NCBI RefSeq assembly: GCF_014646255.1
Contig: NZ_BMNC01000011.1
Span: 62,001-126,000 of the forward strand
Length of the DNA: 64,000 bases
Direction: 5' to 3'
Origin: Lentzea pudingi
GTDB taxonomy: Bacteria; Actinomycetota; Actinomycetes; Mycobacteriales; Pseudonocardiaceae
The notes under the pieces were generated by a model, which saw only the letters and a list, made by a program, of their open reading frames with translations, did not search any database and was not told the DNA's origin. A program made the translations under genes and the position numbers. The first letter of the stretch is position 1; each line of letters opens with the position of its first letter. This document shows, in pieces, positions 43,086-51,589 of the stretch.

Positions 43086-43727
43086 GTGTATGCCGAACGC
43101 CCCGCTCCCGCGGGTCTGGCTTGCCTGTGGACGCGCACGGTGTCGTCGCCGACCGTGCAGCGCGTGGTGCCGGACGGGTGCACGGACCTGATGTGGACAC
43201 CTGCGACCGGTGCGCTGTTCGTCGCCGGTCCGGACACTTCCGCTCAACTCGCTTCCGTGGCGCCCGGCACGCTGTACGGCGTGCGGTTGCCGCCGGGGGC
43301 GTTCCCGTCGGTGTTCGGAGTGCCCGCGCATGCCGTTCGTGACCTGCGGGTGCCGTTGGCCGAACTCGTTCCCTCCGCTCGGCTCGACTCGTTCTCCTCG
43401 ATGGTGGAGTTCTGCGCTTCGCGGGTCGTCGTCGATCCGGCGTTGGCCGCTACCGCTTCGCTGCTGCGGTCCGGTGATGTCGGTGCCGTTGCCTGGGAGA
43501 TCGGGCTGAGCTCACGTCAGCTGCGGCGGCGGTGCCTGGATGCGTTCGGCTATCCGCCCAAAGTGCTGCAGCGGGTGCTGCGGTTCGACGCGGCGCTGCG
43601 GCTGGCTTGGGGTGGGATGCCGTTCGCCTCGGTGGCTTTTGAGGCCGGTTACGCGGACCAGGCGCACCTGGCCCGCGAAGTGCGTGCGTTGGCCGGCGTG
43701 TCCCTGGGTCAGCTGATCCGGCCGTAG
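43086..43727 (+). CDS. AraC-family regulator, DUF6597-type
   Basis: 213 residues from GTG 43086. The start is fixed by TAGCGT (43074-43079) six bases upstream with no ribosome site, a leaderless start. The N-terminal domain (RVVPDGCTDLMW, GPDTSAQ, YGVRLPPGAFPSVFG) is the small sensor found in actinobacterial AraC proteins of the DUF6597 type. The C-terminal HTH is AWEIGLSSRQLRRRCLDAFGY, FASVAFEAGYADQAHLAREVR. Target unknown. The 3' end overlaps the convergent gene by 19 bp. Confidence 0.88.
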   Translation: MYAERPAPAGLACLWTRTVSSPTVQRVVPDGCTDLMWTPATGALFVAGPDTSAQLASVAPGTLYGVRLPPGAFPSVFGVPAHAVRDLRVPLAELVPSARLDSFSSMVEFCASRVVVDPALAATASLLRSGDVGAVAWEIGLSSRQLRRRCLDAFGYPPKVLQRVLRFDAALRLAWGGMPFASVAFEAGYADQAHLAREVRALAGVSLGQLIRP

Positions 43728-44536
43728 CGGCGCAGCGTCAACAGGGCGTCGACCGTGGCGATGGAACGCCATTCGAAGTTCGTGATCGGCGTGAACGCCG
43801 GGAAGCCGAAGTTCCAGCCGCCGTCCTCCTGCTGACCTTGCTGGAGTGCGTCGAGGTCTGCTTCGAGCTCCTCGTCGGTGAACCAGGCTCGGGCGAGGCT
43901 GGTGGGTTTCTGCGCGTACGCGTGCGGGGCCAGTCCTTCGCCCGCGGCGTATCCCTCGGTGCTCAGTTCGAGGTGCTTGAGCTTGTCCGCCGCCAGTTCG
44001 GCGCGGGCCCGGTCCGGCACCTCGTCGAGGAACATCGCCGCACCCCTGAGCTCGTACGGGTGGGTCTGGTCGAGCTCGTCCACGTGGAGCCAGCAGTAGT
44101 CGGTGGCCCTGTCGAGCCACGGGTCGGTGACTTTCAACGCGTGCAGCGCGGCGACGATCTGACTGGTCAGGAGCAGCCCGCCCTGGTCGTCGGCTTGGAC
44201 CCACGGCGCCTTCGGGTGGTCCTTGGAGGTCGACATGCCGAACGGGACGCTGCCGTCGGGACAGGTGACGTTCAGCCAGGTCAGGATGCTTTCGGCATGT
44301 TCCGGGGCGTTGACCTCGGCGAACACCTGGAGCGCGCGCAGGGCGTGCAGTGGCTGGCTGGTGGGCCCGCGGTGGTCGGGTTCGAGCCCGTACCCGTACC
44401 CGCCGTCGTCGTTGCGGTAGGCCAGCATCGCCCTGACCACATCCGCTGCGCTCCCGCCGTCGAAGGCGTGCTCGAACCAGCGTTGTTCCAGCGTGCGGGC
44501 GTTGAGCCAGAGGAAGGTCCTCGCTTGTCCGATCAT
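43709..44536 (-). CDS. Prenyltransferase/terpene-cyclase-fold-like protein
   Basis: 275 residues from ATG 44536. Repeated Gly/aromatic elements (YRNDDGGYGYGLEPD, PDGSVPFGM, QQEDGGWNFGFPAF) spaced by helices give the (alpha/alpha) toroid pattern seen in prenyltransferase beta-subunits and squalene-hopene cyclases. The catalytic DxDD of cyclases is not seen, so it may bind rather than cyclise. No biosynthetic neighbours are present; function unknown. Confidence 0.75.
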   Translation of the reverse strand: MIGQARTFLWLNARTLEQRWFEHAFDGGSAADVVRAMLAYRNDDGGYGYGLEPDHRGPTSQPLHALRALQVFAEVNAPEHAESILTWLNVTCPDGSVPFGMSTSKDHPKAPWVQADDQGGLLLTSQIVAALHALKVTDPWLDRATDYCWLHVDELDQTHPYELRGAAMFLDEVPDRARAELAADKLKHLELSTEGYAAGEGLAPHAYAQKPTSLARAWFTDEELEADLDALQQGQQEDGGWNFGFPAFTPITNFEWRSIATVDALLTLRRYGRIS

Positions 44537-44683
44537 GGCTCGAACCTATGCCGGTGACCGCGCGGGGTCTTGGACGAAACGGCCATGTGACCTGAACTGC
44601 TGATTCGTTCGCCTCCGCAGGGAACCGGTCCTATGCGAAAATCCTCTGAGTGGGGTGTGGAGTTCTGAGGGGAGCTGGCCAGG

Positions 44684-45109
44684 ATGCTGATGTTCGACGC
44701 GCTCGTACCCGTGAAGACAGCCGGGTCCGTCGGTAAGGGTGTCGGTGCGGCACTCGGCGCGGCCGCTGGTGCAGCGGCAGGCGCGGGCGGTGGCGGAGTC
44801 GCGAAGTTCAGCGTCGAGCCGGAGCAGGCCCAGAAGATGATCGACGGCCTCAAGGAAGCTCTCCGGGAGCTGCTGAAGCTGCGGAGGGCCAGCGAGAAAC
44901 TCAAGCTCTCCGGCGCCCCTGGCCCTGATCCCTACAGCGGATACGCGACTCTCGCCATGCGCAAGACTGCGGGTGCTGAGCCCGGCGGCTACCAGTGGGC
45001 GAACGATCAGGCCGTGAAGGCGCTGGAACAGACCATCAAGAACATCGAGAAGGCCCTCGCCGAGTACCGGGCCACCGACGAAGCGGCGTCGACCGCGATG
45101 AAGGGCTGA
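44684..45109 (+). CDS. ESX-cassette helical protein (WXG100/PE-like partner)
   Basis: 141 residues from ATG 44684 (CCAGG upstream). A Gly/Ala-rich N-terminus (GKGVGAALGAAAGAAAGAGGGG) is followed by a helix pair: EQAQKMIDGLKEALRELLKLRRA and QAVKALEQTIKNIEKALAEYRA, shown by positions ~45-70 and ~105-130. It heads a four-gene run with a DUF3558 lipoprotein, a PPE-like protein and EspG. By context it is probably the secreted helical partner of the PPE-like protein; there is no clear WxG. Confidence 0.6.
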   Translation: MLMFDALVPVKTAGSVGKGVGAALGAAAGAAAGAGGGGVAKFSVEPEQAQKMIDGLKEALRELLKLRRASEKLKLSGAPGPDPYSGYATLAMRKTAGAEPGGYQWANDQAVKALEQTIKNIEKALAEYRATDEAASTAMKG

Positions 45110-45116
45110 CACGATC

Positions 45117-45701
45117 TTGAAGCGCATGACCGTTCTGCTCACCGCCGTGCTCGCTTCCGTGGCTTTGGCGGGGTGCACGGGCAATCAGACCGGAGGCAAC
45201 CCGACCACGGCTGCCCCGACCGGCGACGGGCAGACGAGCAGCCAGCCCACCAGCGACGCGTCCGGCACTGACCTCAGCATCACCAAGTTCGTCAGCGACC
45301 CGTGCGGCATCCTCACCACCAGCCAGGTCGCGACGCTCGGTTCTGTTCAAGCGCCTCAGGCCGGAACAGCCGAACTCGGACCCAACTGCGTGTGGGACGG
45401 CACGGATCCCATCAAGAACTCCACGTACGAAATCTCTGTGAGCAAGGGCAAGGACTTCGAAGCCCAGGTCGGGAACGTCAAGAACAACGGAGTCTTCGTC
45501 GACAAGAAGCTGGACGGCATCAGGGTCATCTCCACCGACCAGACGGACGGATCGATCGGCTGCTTGACCTTGATCCGAGCGTCGAAGACCGATTCGGTCG
45601 CGGTGCAGATCTCCAGCGCCACGGACGAGCGCGCAACGAAGAAGCCCTGCCCTGAGACCGAGCGCGTAGCGCAGCTGATCATCACGAACCTGAAGGGGTA
45701 G
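45117..45701 (+). CDS. DUF3558 lipoprotein
   Basis: 194 residues from TTG 45117, chosen over ATG 45126 because only the longer form has the basic residues (MKRM) a lipoprotein signal needs. The lipobox is VALAGC (Cys ~20). A Thr/Ser/Gly linker (~22-55) precedes the DUF3558 domain (FVSDPCGILTTSQVATLG, GPNCVWDG, a conserved later Cys). It should sit on the outer face of the membrane. The four-gene order is typical of ESX-associated loci in Pseudonocardiaceae. Confidence 0.85.
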   Translation: MKRMTVLLTAVLASVALAGCTGNQTGGNPTTAAPTGDGQTSSQPTSDASGTDLSITKFVSDPCGILTTSQVATLGSVQAPQAGTAELGPNCVWDGTDPIKNSTYEISVSKGKDFEAQVGNVKNNGVFVDKKLDGIRVISTDQTDGSIGCLTLIRASKTDSVAVQISSATDERATKKPCPETERVAQLIITNLKG

Positions 45702-45705
45702 CGAG

Positions 45706-47046
45706 ATGGCTGGGGACGAGCCGAACATCACTGGTTTCGCCTTTCTTCCCTTCGCAGGTGGCGAAACGATCTACAAGTGGTTCGAGAACGGCGCAGGGCC
45801 GAGCCAGAGCACCTCGCTGATGTCAGAGGGCTGGCGTGATCTGTCGAGCGGCCACGGCGACGTCGCCCAGCTGATCGAGAAGGCGGTGCGCGACTCCGGT
45901 GCCGCCTGGGAGGGCTCCGCCGGCGACGCGGCGCGTGGTGGAACTTCACCGCTCGCGACGTGGGCCACGGTCACGGGCGACTCGGCAACTCAGGCGAGCA
46001 CGACCGCCGACACGGTCGGCAGCGCGTACGCCGATGCCAAGAACTCGATGTCCAAGCCGCCGACCGTGCCGGACAAGCCGTTCCTGAACGACTACCGGCC
46101 GTGGGACACGGACTACGACAAGGCGCTCGAAAAGAACCAGCAGGTCAGCGAGCAGAACATCCGCGCGTTCAACCAGTACGCGGGTGCTGTCAACGCGAGC
46201 ATGAGCAACCAGCCGACGTTCATCGCGCCCACCGCGACCGACGGCAGCGTCCAAGAGGGTCCGCCCGACAGCAAGTACCGGATCGACGAGGTCGGCCCCA
46301 ACGGCAAGAACCCGCCGCCGATCGGCAGCAACCCCCCTCCCGGCGGCGGTGACCGCAGCGGTGGCGGGGACACCAACCTGTCCGGCTGGAAGCCGCCGGG
46401 CACCGGCGGTGGTGACGACACCGGCACGGCTGGCGCCAACGACACCCGGTACACCCCTCCGCCCGTCGACAGCGGCCGCCCGCCTGCCAACATCGGCGTG
46501 CCCATCCAGCCGCCGGACGGCGTGTTCAACCCGAACGACCCGCGCAGGCCCGGCGGTCCGCTCGACCCGAACAACCCCCGCAATCGCCCTGGCGGACCCA
46601 ACGGGCCTGGTGGGCCTGGTGGCCGTGGCATCGGCGGGCCTCCCGGTGGGCCCGGTGGTGGTGCCGGTCGCGGTGGTGGCGGCGGCGGTGGTGGTCTTGG
46701 TGGGCCTCCCGGTGGACCCGGCGGTGGTGGCCTCGGTGGTGCCGCGGCGGCCAAGGGCATGGGTGGTCCGGGTGGCATGGGCGGCGGCTTCGGTGGCGCG
46801 GCCGGTGTTGCCGGTAGCGGTGCCGGTGCTGGTGGTGCTGGTGGCTTCGGGCCCGCTGGTGCCGGTGCGGCGGGTGCCGCCGGTCGTGGTGGTGCGGCCG
46901 GTATGGGCGCCGGCGGTATGGGTGCCGGTGGCCAGCGTGGTGACGGCGCGGAGGACTCGGAGCACAAGTCCGCTTCGTACCTGCAGGAGACCGAGGACAT
47001 CTTCGGTGACGGAACGATGGTCGCTCCGCCGGTCATCGGCGGATAA
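45706..47046 (+). CDS. PPE-like (WXG100-type) protein with Pro/Gly-rich tail
   Basis: 446 residues from ATG 45706. The N-terminal ~170 residues form the helical WXG100/PPE-like domain, with the WxG turn in SGAAWEGSAGDAA and a basic end. A long low-complexity tail follows: Pro/Gly/Asn (~190-305), then almost pure Gly/Ala (~306-415), then a short acidic end (EDSEHKSASYLQETEDIFGDG). Such proteins are exported by type VII systems with an EspG chaperone, and EspG is the next gene. The family resembles actinobacterial PPE-repeat proteins rather than mycobacterial PPE. Confidence 0.8.
   Translation: MAGDEPNITGFAFLPFAGGETIYKWFENGAGPSQSTSLMSEGWRDLSSGHGDVAQLIEKAVRDSGAAWEGSAGDAARGGTSPLATWATVTGDSATQASTTADTVGSAYADAKNSMSKPPTVPDKPFLNDYRPWDTDYDKALEKNQQVSEQNIRAFNQYAGAVNASMSNQPTFIAPTATDGSVQEGPPDSKYRIDEVGPNGKNPPPIGSNPPPGGGDRSGGGDTNLSGWKPPGTGGGDDTGTAGANDTRYTPPPVDSGRPPANIGVPIQPPDGVFNPNDPRRPGGPLDPNNPRNRPGGPNGPGGPGGRGIGGPPGGPGGGAGRGGGGGGGGLGGPPGGPGGGGLGGAAAAKGMGGPGGMGGGFGGAAGVAGSGAGAGGAGGFGPAGAGAAGAAGRGGAAGMGAGGMGAGGQRGDGAEDSEHKSASYLQETEDIFGDGTMVAPPVIGG
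46603..46950 (+). repeat. Gly/Ala-coding low-complexity repeat within the PPE-like gene
   Basis: About 350 bp of GGT/GGC/GCC-type codons encode short Gly-Gly-Ala and GGP-like units. The units vary, so this is not a clean tandem repeat, but length changes between strains are likely. Confidence 0.75.
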
Positions 47047-47055
47047 GGGGGAAAC

Positions 47056-47835
47056 GTGCTGCGGAGCAGGGTCGCCATCCCTGTCACGGCGCTGTACCAG
47101 GCGTGGCAGGCCGCGGGCCTGCCGACGCTGCACCGTGCGTTGCTCGCTCAGGTCGACTTCGACGAGGGACTCCTCGAGTCGGGTGACGTGAGCGAGCTCG
47201 AACGGTTGCAGAGGTCGGCGTGGGCGCAGCTCGAGCAGTACGGGCTCGCGCGCGGCGGGCAGATCCACCCGGATCTGACGAACGCGCTGCGGCTCGTGGT
47301 CGAGGCCGGCGTGGAGTACTACGCGTTCTTCAGCCTGAAGGACGGTCCGCAACAGAGCGTGCTGGTCGTGTCGAACGGTCAGGACGCGCTGCGGATCCTG
47401 CTGACGCCGGACCAGCAGTTCGTGCTCGAACCGGTGCGGCCGGAGGAGGCACCGCAGGCGTTGGTCGGCGCGCTGCCGCCCACGCCGGCGGGCAAGGGCA
47501 GTCCGATCACGCTGCCCGAGGAAGCCCTGCAGCAGAAGCGGCAGCCGTCCTACGAGGACACCGGCTCGTTCCTGCAGCAGAGCAGGCCGACGAGCACGCC
47601 GAACGACCAGCTCGTCGCGCAGCTCAACGAGATCATGTCGCAGCCGCGCACCGGCGGCGGCCAGGTCTTCTCGGCCAAGCGCGACCACCTGGGCCGCAAG
47701 CAGCGGTGCGCCAACCCGCTGACGTACATCGACACGCCGAGCGGGCGGTACCTCGCGGCCAAGAGCGACGGCTGGCTGCGGGTGCAGCCGGCGGACTTCG
47801 GCACGCTGGCACACATGACCGCCACCATGCCGTAG
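47056..47835 (+). CDS. espG: EspG-family ESX secretion-associated chaperone
   Basis: 259 residues from GTG 47056 (GGGGGAAAC upstream). It is of the EspG class: an N-terminal VAIPVTALYQAWQAAGLP, a central beta-sheet (DGPQQSVLVVSNGQDALRILL), then a long flexible part (~140-200) and a C-terminal FSAKRDHLGRKQRCANPLTYIDT-type strand pair, given here by its key part GRKQRCANPLTY. EspG proteins bind PPE proteins in the cytosol and deliver them to the type VII secretion ATPase. The secretion core (EccA-E) is not in the window. Confidence 0.85.
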   Translation: MLRSRVAIPVTALYQAWQAAGLPTLHRALLAQVDFDEGLLESGDVSELERLQRSAWAQLEQYGLARGGQIHPDLTNALRLVVEAGVEYYAFFSLKDGPQQSVLVVSNGQDALRILLTPDQQFVLEPVRPEEAPQALVGALPPTPAGKGSPITLPEEALQQKRQPSYEDTGSFLQQSRPTSTPNDQLVAQLNEIMSQPRTGGGQVFSAKRDHLGRKQRCANPLTYIDTPSGRYLAAKSDGWLRVQPADFGTLAHMTATMP

Positions 47836-47844
47836 AGATCGAAG

Positions 47845-47872
47845 GACGTCGGCCGGGTCTCCGGCCGACGTC
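47845..47872. terminator. Bidirectional terminator after espG
   Basis: GACGTCGGCCGG-gtct-CCGGCCGACGTC is a perfect 12-bp stem in the 40-bp gap between the convergent espG and oxidase genes, followed by TTGT. It separates two convergent transcripts. Confidence 0.82.
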
Positions 47873-47875
47873 TTG

Positions 47876-49036
47876 TCAGGAGAACCGCAGCGCGTCCGGC
47901 CCCAGGTCGGCCGGGCTGCGGTGACCCGACAGCCCGAGCGTCAGGTCGAAGTCCGCGAGCAGGCTGCGCAGCACGTGCCGCACACCGACCTGACCGCCGT
48001 GCGCGAGCCCGTACGCGAAGGGCCGCCCGACCATCACGGCCTTGGCCCCCAGCGCCAGCGCCTTCACGATGTCGGCGCCGGTGCGGATCCCGGAGTCGAA
48101 CAGCACGTCCACCTGCTCCCCCACCGCCTCGACGATCGACGGCAGCGCGTCCAGCGACCCGACCGCGCCGTCGACCTGGCGACCGCCGTGGTTCGAGACG
48201 ACGACACCGTCCATTCCGTACTCCACGGCCTTCCGCGCGTCGTCCGCGTGCTGGATTCCTTTGAGGACGATCGGCCCGTCCCAGTGCTCGCGCAGGAACG
48301 ACAGCTGGTCCCACGACTTGTCGGTGCCGGTGAACAGCTGCACCCACCGCAGGATCGCCATCGGCATGTCCTCCTCGGGCGACTTGTGCAGTCCGGCACG
48401 GAAAACCGGGTCGCTGAACGGGATCGCCGTGCCGACACCGCGCAGGAACGGCAGGTACGCCTGGTCCAGGTCGTGCGGCCGCCACGCCAGCGTCCACGTG
48501 TCCAGGGTGACGACCAGCGCTGTGTACCCGGCCTTGCGCGCCCGGTCCAGCAGCGACGCACACACGTCGGGGTCGTTCGGCCAGTAGAGCTGGTACCAGC
48601 GCGGCCCGTCGCCGGAGGCTTCGGCGACCTCCTCGATGGTGTGCGAGGAAGCGGTCGACAACACCATCGGCACGCCGAGCTCGGCAGCCGCACGCGCCGT
48701 CGCCAGCTCACCGTCCGGGTGCAGGATCGACTGCACGCCAACGGGTGCGAGCATCACGGGCGCCGGCAGCTCGGTACCCAGCACCGACACACCCAGATGC
48801 CGTTCGGTCGAGTTCGTCAGCATCCGGGGCACGATCCGGACGCGGTCGAACGCCTCGCGGTTGGCCCGCACGGTGGCGCCCGACCCCGCACCTCCCGCCA
48901 CGTACCAGAACGGACCCGGTCCCAGCCGGTCGCGCGCGGACTGCTCCAGCGCGTCCGGGTCGGTGGTGAACGGCGGCACCGCACCACCGAGCCCCTGCAG
49001 GTAGATCTCGTTCTGGTACGAGGCGAAGGAGGTCAT
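47876..49036 (-). CDS. FMN-dependent alpha-hydroxy-acid oxidase (lactate monooxygenase-like)
   Basis: 386 residues from ATG 49036. The family motifs are all present: YVAGGAGSGATVRANREAF, MLAPVGVQSILHPDGE, YQLYWPNDPDV, LVVTLDTWTLAWRPHDL, the catalytic His/Arg in SNHGGRQVDGA, and the flavin-phosphate loop DSGIRTGADIVKALALGAKAV. The N-terminal TSFASYQNEIYLQGLGG is typical of lactate 2-monooxygenase-like members. It oxidises a 2-hydroxy acid with FMN; the exact acid is not certain. Confidence 0.9.
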   Translation of the reverse strand: MTSFASYQNEIYLQGLGGAVPPFTTDPDALEQSARDRLGPGPFWYVAGGAGSGATVRANREAFDRVRIVPRMLTNSTERHLGVSVLGTELPAPVMLAPVGVQSILHPDGELATARAAAELGVPMVLSTASSHTIEEVAEASGDGPRWYQLYWPNDPDVCASLLDRARKAGYTALVVTLDTWTLAWRPHDLDQAYLPFLRGVGTAIPFSDPVFRAGLHKSPEEDMPMAILRWVQLFTGTDKSWDQLSFLREHWDGPIVLKGIQHADDARKAVEYGMDGVVVSNHGGRQVDGAVGSLDALPSIVEAVGEQVDVLFDSGIRTGADIVKALALGAKAVMVGRPFAYGLAHGGQVGVRHVLRSLLADFDLTLGLSGHRSPADLGPDALRFS

Positions 49037-49070
49037 GCCGCCTACTTTGCTACGAAACCGGCAGCACGCA

Positions 49071-51224
49071 CTAGACCCGCGCGGCGGCGGGGCGCTTCTT
49101 CGCGACCACCTTCCTGGGCCAGCGCGACTCGAGCCAGATCGCCACGGGCGCGGCGGTGACCACTGTGGACACCGTGCCGGCGACCAGACCGATCAGCAGC
49201 GCGACCGCGAAGTTCGCCAGTGAGCCGTCACCGAGCACCAGCAACGCCGCCAGCACGAACAGCACGCCGATGCCGGTGTTCACGGTGCGCGGCACGGTCT
49301 GGACGACCGCGTCCGAGACGACGTCCGGGTACAGCGCCTTCAACCGGGAGCCGCGCAGTTCGCGCAGGCGGTCGAAGACGACGACCGAGTCGTTGACCGA
49401 GTAGCCGATCACGGTCAGCAGGGCGGCGAGGAAGACGCCGTCGGCCGTCTTGCCCATCCACGCGAAGATACCGACCAGCACCAGCACGTCGCTGAGGAGC
49501 GCGGCGACCGTGGCGAGGCCGAGTCGCCAGTCGAAGCGCACGGCCAGGTAGCCGAGCTGCGCGAGGACGGCGATGGCCAGGCCGATCACGGCGTTGCGGC
49601 GCAGTTCGGACGAGAGCGACGGGCCGATCAGCTCGTTGCTGGACTGGCGGGCTCCGCCGTCGACGGCCGAGGAGACGATCTGCCCCAGCCGGGACGAGGT
49701 GGCCTCGTCGATCGGACTGGTGCGCAGCGACACCTCGTTGCCCGAGGACGAGACGACGACCTCGGAGAACCCCGCGTCGGACAGGGCGGTGCGCACGCGG
49801 CCCGCGTCGATCGGGCCGCCCGCGGTGAAGTCGAGCATGCGGCCGCCGGTGAACTCGACACCCAGGTTCAGGCCCCGCGCGACGAGGCCCGCACCCGCCA
49901 CGAGCACCACGGCACCCGCGCTGATCAGCCACAACGACGGACGGCGGTAGAGCAGGACGGACAGCCGCCGGCGGACGAAGCCCAGCGTGTGCAGGCCGCT
50001 CAACCGGGGACGACGAGCGACGAACTTCAGGCCCATGGCCCACACCACCAGCACGCGGGAGAGCACCAGGGCGCTGAACATCGACGCCAGCACACCGATG
50101 GTCAGCGTGACGCCGAAGCCGCGGACCGGGCCCGTGGCCAGCCAGAACAGCAGACCGGCCGCCAGCAACGTCGTCACGTTCGAGTCGGCGATCGCACTCA
50201 ACGCGCCGCGGAAGCCGCTCTCGGAGGCACGCCGGAGATTCGGTTTCCGGGCGTACTCCTCCCGCGCTCGTTCGAAGATCAGGACGTTCGCGTCGACCGC
50301 CATGCCGATCGCCAGCACGAAGCCGGCGAGGCCCGGCAAGGTCAGCGTCGCCCCCACCGCCAGCAGCCCCGCGTACGCGACGCCCGCGTAGCCAACGAGC
50401 GCGACGACGGCCAGGAACCCGGCCAGGCGGTAGGCGAACATGAGGAACAGCGAGGTCAGGGCGATGCCGATGATGGCGGCCTTGGCGCTGGCCTCGATGG
50501 CCTCCGCGCCCAGGGTGGCGCCGACGGTGCGCTGTTCGATCACCTCGACCGGCACGGGCAGCGCGCCGGAACGGATGACGAGCGCGAGCTCCTTGGCCTC
50601 CGGCTGGGAGAAACGGCCGGTGATCGTGGTCGCGCCACCGGCCTGACCGGCGCCGCAGGGCGTATCGAGGCTGACCTCGGGCGACGAGATGGGCTTGCCG
50701 TCCAGCACGAACGCGATCTGCCGGCCGGGCGTGCCGGACGGCTCGCAGGCGGCCTCGCCGGTGACCTTCTGCCAAGTCTTGGAGCCCTCGCCCTGGAACT
50801 GGATGTTGACCACGAAACCCGCGCCCTGCGGGTTGCGCGTGGACTGGGCGTCGGAGATGCCCTCGCCGGTCATGACCGTCTGACCGTTGCGCTGCACGGT
50901 GAGCTGCGCGGTCTGGCCGAGGACCTTCACGGCCTCGGCCGGGTCCTGGACGCCGGGCAGCTCGACGACGATGCGGTTCTCGCCGGAGCGGGCGATCACC
51001 GGTTCGGCGACGCCCAGCGCGTCGACGCGGCGCCTCAGCACCTCCATCGAACGGTCGGCGGCGTCGGAGTCGCCCTTGGCCTCGAGGACGATCTGGGTTC
51101 CGCCACGCAGGTCGAGGCCGAGGCGGGGATCGGTGGTGAGCAACAGGAATGCGGATGCGACGAGGACCCCGAGCGCTGCGAGAGCACGCAGGAGGAGACC
51201 CCGTCGCGCGGTGTCGCGCGACAT
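49071..51224 (-). CDS. secDF: Fused SecDF protein-export membrane protein
   Basis: 717 residues from ATG 51224. The SecD half has the N-terminal helix, the signature LGLDLRGGTQIVLEA, the periplasmic P1 domain and the RND helices with GMAVDANVLIFERAREE. The SecF half follows with LGVEFTGGRMLDFTA and the helix signature IGYSVNDSVVVFDRLRE. The Asp/Arg residues for proton use are kept. SecDF helps pull secreted proteins out of SecYEG. In many actinomycetes secD and secF are separate next to yajC; this is a fused copy and may be a second one. An upstream open frame to 51659 is not coding. Confidence 0.93.
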   Translation of the reverse strand: MSRDTARRGLLLRALAALGVLVASAFLLLTTDPRLGLDLRGGTQIVLEAKGDSDAADRSMEVLRRRVDALGVAEPVIARSGENRIVVELPGVQDPAEAVKVLGQTAQLTVQRNGQTVMTGEGISDAQSTRNPQGAGFVVNIQFQGEGSKTWQKVTGEAACEPSGTPGRQIAFVLDGKPISSPEVSLDTPCGAGQAGGATTITGRFSQPEAKELALVIRSGALPVPVEVIEQRTVGATLGAEAIEASAKAAIIGIALTSLFLMFAYRLAGFLAVVALVGYAGVAYAGLLAVGATLTLPGLAGFVLAIGMAVDANVLIFERAREEYARKPNLRRASESGFRGALSAIADSNVTTLLAAGLLFWLATGPVRGFGVTLTIGVLASMFSALVLSRVLVVWAMGLKFVARRPRLSGLHTLGFVRRRLSVLLYRRPSLWLISAGAVVLVAGAGLVARGLNLGVEFTGGRMLDFTAGGPIDAGRVRTALSDAGFSEVVVSSSGNEVSLRTSPIDEATSSRLGQIVSSAVDGGARQSSNELIGPSLSSELRRNAVIGLAIAVLAQLGYLAVRFDWRLGLATVAALLSDVLVLVGIFAWMGKTADGVFLAALLTVIGYSVNDSVVVFDRLRELRGSRLKALYPDVVSDAVVQTVPRTVNTGIGVLFVLAALLVLGDGSLANFAVALLIGLVAGTVSTVVTAAPVAIWLESRWPRKVVAKKRPAAARV

Positions 51225-51265
51225 GGGTGAAAGGACCTTCCGGAGTGGGTTGCTGGAAAAGGGAT

Positions 51266-51589
51266 TCAGCGACCGGAAGGCGGTGAACGAGCGGGCTGCG
51301 GGGTCCAGCGGATGCCCTCGGGCGTGCGGTGCACGCGCCGGGCGAAGGAGACGACGAACCGCAACGGCAGCGCGGGCTTCGCGACGGGCGGCACGTCGGA
51401 GGCGACCTGGGCCTGCGGCACCTGGGCTGCCTGCACGTTGTGCGGCTTGGGCGTCGTGACCGGCAGGTTCGCGAAGTCGTGGCCGTGCCGGACGACGGAA
51501 CCGGCGGTGACGGGCTCGGCGGGCGCGGCGACGATGAACAGCTGTCCGAGGAACAGCAGGAACGCGAGCGCGACCGCGTTGCGACGCAT
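51266..51589 (-). CDS. Small secreted protein
   Basis: 107 residues from ATG 51589 with AGGAAG upstream. A signal peptide (NAVALAFLLFLGQLFIVAAPAEP) precedes a Pro/Val-rich region (~35-70) and a basic tail (SFARRVHRTPEG). Its start overlaps the stop of the TPR gene as TGATG, so translation is coupled. No family is recognised; it lies between the TPR gene and secDF on the same strand. Confidence 0.65.
   Translation of the reverse strand: MRRNAVALAFLLFLGQLFIVAAPAEPVTAGSVVRHGHDFANLPVTTPKPHNVQAAQVPQAQVASDVPPVAKPALPLRFVVSFARRVHRTPEGIRWTPQPARSPPSGR

Noticed and set aside
46603..46950. Gly-rich stretch considered as a tandem repeat or CRISPR-like array
   Set aside because: Units are irregular and in frame with a PPE-like protein; there are no constant repeats with unique spacers. 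No CRISPR array was seen anywhere in the window.
47845..47872. Hairpin considered as a regulator binding site
   Set aside because: It lies between convergent gene ends with a stem-loop form, so a terminator is the simpler reading.
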